Origin: Aeromicrobium sp. Sec7.5
Lineage (GTDB): Bacteria; Actinomycetota; Actinomycetes; Propionibacteriales; Nocardioidaceae
Reading direction: 5' to 3'
Assembly (NCBI RefSeq): GCF_036867135.1
Contig: NZ_JBAJIJ010000003.1
Coordinates: forward strand, 62,001 to 126,000
Length of the DNA: 64,000 nucleotides
Shown: positions 61,490 through 64,000 of the stretch, in pieces
How positions within the stretch are numbered: position 1 is the stretch's first letter
How the letters are laid out: each line of letters starts with the position of its first letter
Notes under the pieces: generated by a model
Seen by the model: only the letters and a program-made list of their open reading frames with translations
What the model was told of the DNA's origin: nothing
Databases searched by the model: none
Program-made: the position numbers and the translations under genes

Positions 61490-62328
61490 CTAGCTCTTCC
61501 GGCTGTAGGCGCGCATCGTGAGGGGGCCGAAGATCGCGACGAGCACGCCGGAGATGATCAGCACCTGCAGGATCGAGCCACCGTGCGCCTCGCCGACCAT
61601 CAGGCTGCGGACCGCGTCGACGAGGATCGAGACGGGGTTGCGCTCGACCACCGGCTGCAGCCAGCTGGGCATCGTGTCGATCGACACGAACACGTTCGAC
61701 AGGAACGTGAGCGGGAACAGCACCATCATCGAGACGCCCATGACCGACTCCGGGCTGCGCAGCTTCATGCCGAGCAGGGTCCAGATCCAGCTGACGCTGA
61801 AGCAGAACACCAGCAGGAGCACGACCGCGGCCACGACGCCCATGACGCCACCCGACGGACGGTAGCCGATCGCCATCGTGACGACGAGGATCACGACCGA
61901 GGCCATCGTGTAGCGGAGCGTGTCGCCGAGCAGGGCGCCCACCATGAGCGAGGGACGCCAGACGGGCAGTGACCGGATGCGGTCGAAGACGCCCTTCTTG
62001 ATGTCGTTGTTGATCGTCATGGCCGTGTACATCGTGATCATGACGACGGTCTGCACGAGGATGCCCGGCGCCAGGTACTCGAGGTACTGCCCCGTGGAGC
62101 CCGCGATCGCGCCGCCGAAGATGTAGGTGAACATCAGCGTGAACAGGATCGGGAACATCGTGACGTCGAAGAGCTGCTCGGGGACGTGCTTGATCTTGAG
62201 CAGCGCGCGGTGGGTGAAGATCAGCGACGAGCCGAGCGGCCCGACCGGGTCGGGTCGGTCGGCGCTGCCCACGGCCTCGCGGACCTTGGCGTCCATCGTG
62301 GCGGCTGCCGCCGGGGTGGGGGTGGTGG

Positions 62329-62332
<4 letters not shown>
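61490..62332 (-). CDS. ABC transporter permease, DrrB type
   Basis: A 280-residue ABC-2 type permease with six predicted helices and the typical segments [43 protein letters not shown] and [30 protein letters not shown] (in parts). Such proteins export drugs or lipids with a DrrA-like ATPase. The ATG overlaps the ATPase stop by four bases. Its closest named type is the daunorubicin-resistance permease; actual cargo unknown. Confidence 0.88.
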
Positions 62333-63318
<986 letters not shown>

Positions 63319-63393
63319 GCGGACGACGATGGCACAGCGGCAGGACAGAAATCACCGGCCAAAAGGCTGATTCCTCAGGCGTGACCGACGCGC

Positions 63394-63588
63394 TCAGGCG
63401 CCGCGGGACTCGAACTCGAGGACGGTCGCGAGGTGCTCGATCTCCTCGTGCCGCGGCCGCAGCCACTCGGCGAGCGCGGCGCTGACCTCGTCGGCCACGC
63501 TGGTGCCGTGCGCGGTCGCCGCGACGGTGAGCTGGGCGGCCAGCTCCAGGTCGATGTCCACCCTGAGGTGGAGGTGCTCTGCGGTCAC
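63394..63588 (-). CDS. Small ribbon-helix-helix-like protein
   Basis: A 64-residue acidic protein: strand-like TAEHLHLRVDIDLELAAQL followed by two helices (VATAHGTSVADEVSAALAEWLRP..., EEIEHLATVLEF). The pattern agrees with CopG/Arc-type antitoxins or regulators. GTG 63588 with GGGAG six bases upstream; codons further up are possible. No toxin gene is found beside it. Family assignment is tentative. Confidence 0.6.
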   Translation of the reverse strand: MTAEHLHLRVDIDLELAAQLTVAATAHGTSVADEVSAALAEWLRPRHEEIEHLATVLEFESRGA

Positions 63589-63713
63589 GGCGCGATCTCC
63601 CGTCACGATGCCCAGGCCCCTGGGCCCACGTCGGGCCCTTCTGGTCCCTGCAACGTAGCCCATCTTCGACTGATTTCCCAGTAAAAACGCTGCCATGTCG
63701 GATTCTGGGCGTC

Positions 63714-63735
63714 ACTCGGAGTTCGACTTCCGAGT
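63714..63735. promoter_or_regulatory. Inverted repeat ACTCGGA-N8-TCCGAGT
   Basis: It lies 41 bases before the ATG of the last gene, in the divergent space with the small RHH-like gene, a place suited to an operator. Confidence 0.4.
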
Positions 63736-63775
63736 AACCTCACGCGCTCCCTAGCGTGGCGGCGAAGGAGTCGAC

Positions 63776-64000
63776 ATGAGCGAAGCAGGGCTGCGTTTCC
63801 CCACCGAGAGCACGACCTCCACGGCGCGTGACGTGCTGGCCGACGCCCTGCGCAAGGCCGACCCCGTCGGTGCGCGCGCGGTCGAGCAGGAGACGAACTG
63901 GCGTCGTCACTACCTGACGCACTACGTCCGCGCGGTCGAGGCCGGCGTCGGTGACGCGGCCGCGGCGCGGCGAATCGCCCATGACGGCATCCGATCGGCG
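63776..64000 (+). CDS. N-terminal part of a protein of unknown function, cut by the window end
   Basis: 75 residues are visible before the window ends: MSEAGLRFPTESTTST, then a helical part ARDVLADALRKADP, QETNWRRHYLTHYVRAVEAG and AAAARRIAHDG. ATG 63776 has an AAGGAG site six bases before. No signal peptide or membrane helix so far. I do not recognise the family from this fragment; the conserved-looking WRRHYLTHYV is a good tag for later search. Confidence 0.72.
   Translation, partial: MSEAGLRFPTESTTSTARDVLADALRKADPVGARAVEQETNWRRHYLTHYVRAVEAGVGDAAAARRIAHDGIRSA

Overview
The window is chromosomal DNA of a very GC-rich actinobacterium. The gene set points to Nocardioidaceae, perhaps an Aeromicrobium-like organism; this is an inference, since no rRNA is present. 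Supporting signs are mycothiol-dependent-type enzymes, an MprA/MprB/PepD stress cluster, a HelD/HelR-like helicase, a Corynebacteriales-like accA2/accD2 operon, many GTG/TTG and probably leaderless starts, and short palindromic repeats between genes. About 57 protein-coding genes are called. I see no tRNA, rRNA, CRISPR array, prophage or transposase gene.

Layout. 0-9 kb: end of an unidentified gene, an orphan GAF sensor kinase, an EamA transporter, two divergent S4 RNA-binding proteins, an LPXTG-type surface protein, an epoxide-hydrolase-like enzyme, a crotonase-fold protein without the usual glutamates, and two paralogous lipoproteins. 9-20 kb: a FadE5-like acyl-CoA dehydrogenase with a strong terminator, a DinB/MDMPI protein, an SDR, a GNAT, an MFS transporter, the branched-chain keto-acid dehydrogenase operon (E1 alpha, E1 beta, E2) and a HisC-like aminotransferase. 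20-30 kb: transporter, YvlD-type membrane protein, LMW tyrosine phosphatase, fructosamine kinase, mprA-mprB-pepD, and a fused anthranilate synthase preceded by a Trp-Trp leader peptide and attenuator hairpin. 30-36 kb: M20 peptidase, an AbiEi/DUF559-like nuclease gene bracketed by repeats, a membrane metallophosphoesterase overlapping a HelR-like helicase. 36-46.5 kb: a catabolic operon (ECH, acyl-CoA dehydrogenase, biotin carboxylase, carboxyltransferase, acyl-CoA dehydrogenase, AtuA) and its TetR regulator, both preceded by the same 28-bp operator. 46.5-60 kb: DUF3352 protein, divergent esterase and Baeyer-Villiger monooxygenase, phosphofructokinase, metY-metX, TetR/epimerase pair, two SDRs. 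60-64 kb: Uma2 protein, histidine phosphatase, DrrAB-type ABC exporter, a small antitoxin-like protein and a cut-off gene.

How genes may work together. The 36-46.5 kb block looks like one regulon for a branched or terpenoid acyl-CoA. The BVMO/esterase pair and the SDR pair 9 kb away share a GATAC-N5-GTATC palindrome and resemble parts of the mycobacterial mymA set. The mprA and pepD genes each follow a TCAG direct repeat with an 11-base period. Between genes lie several dispersed palindromic families, the most frequent having GGTCTCGATAC and CTCGACCAGC at its ends (six copies).
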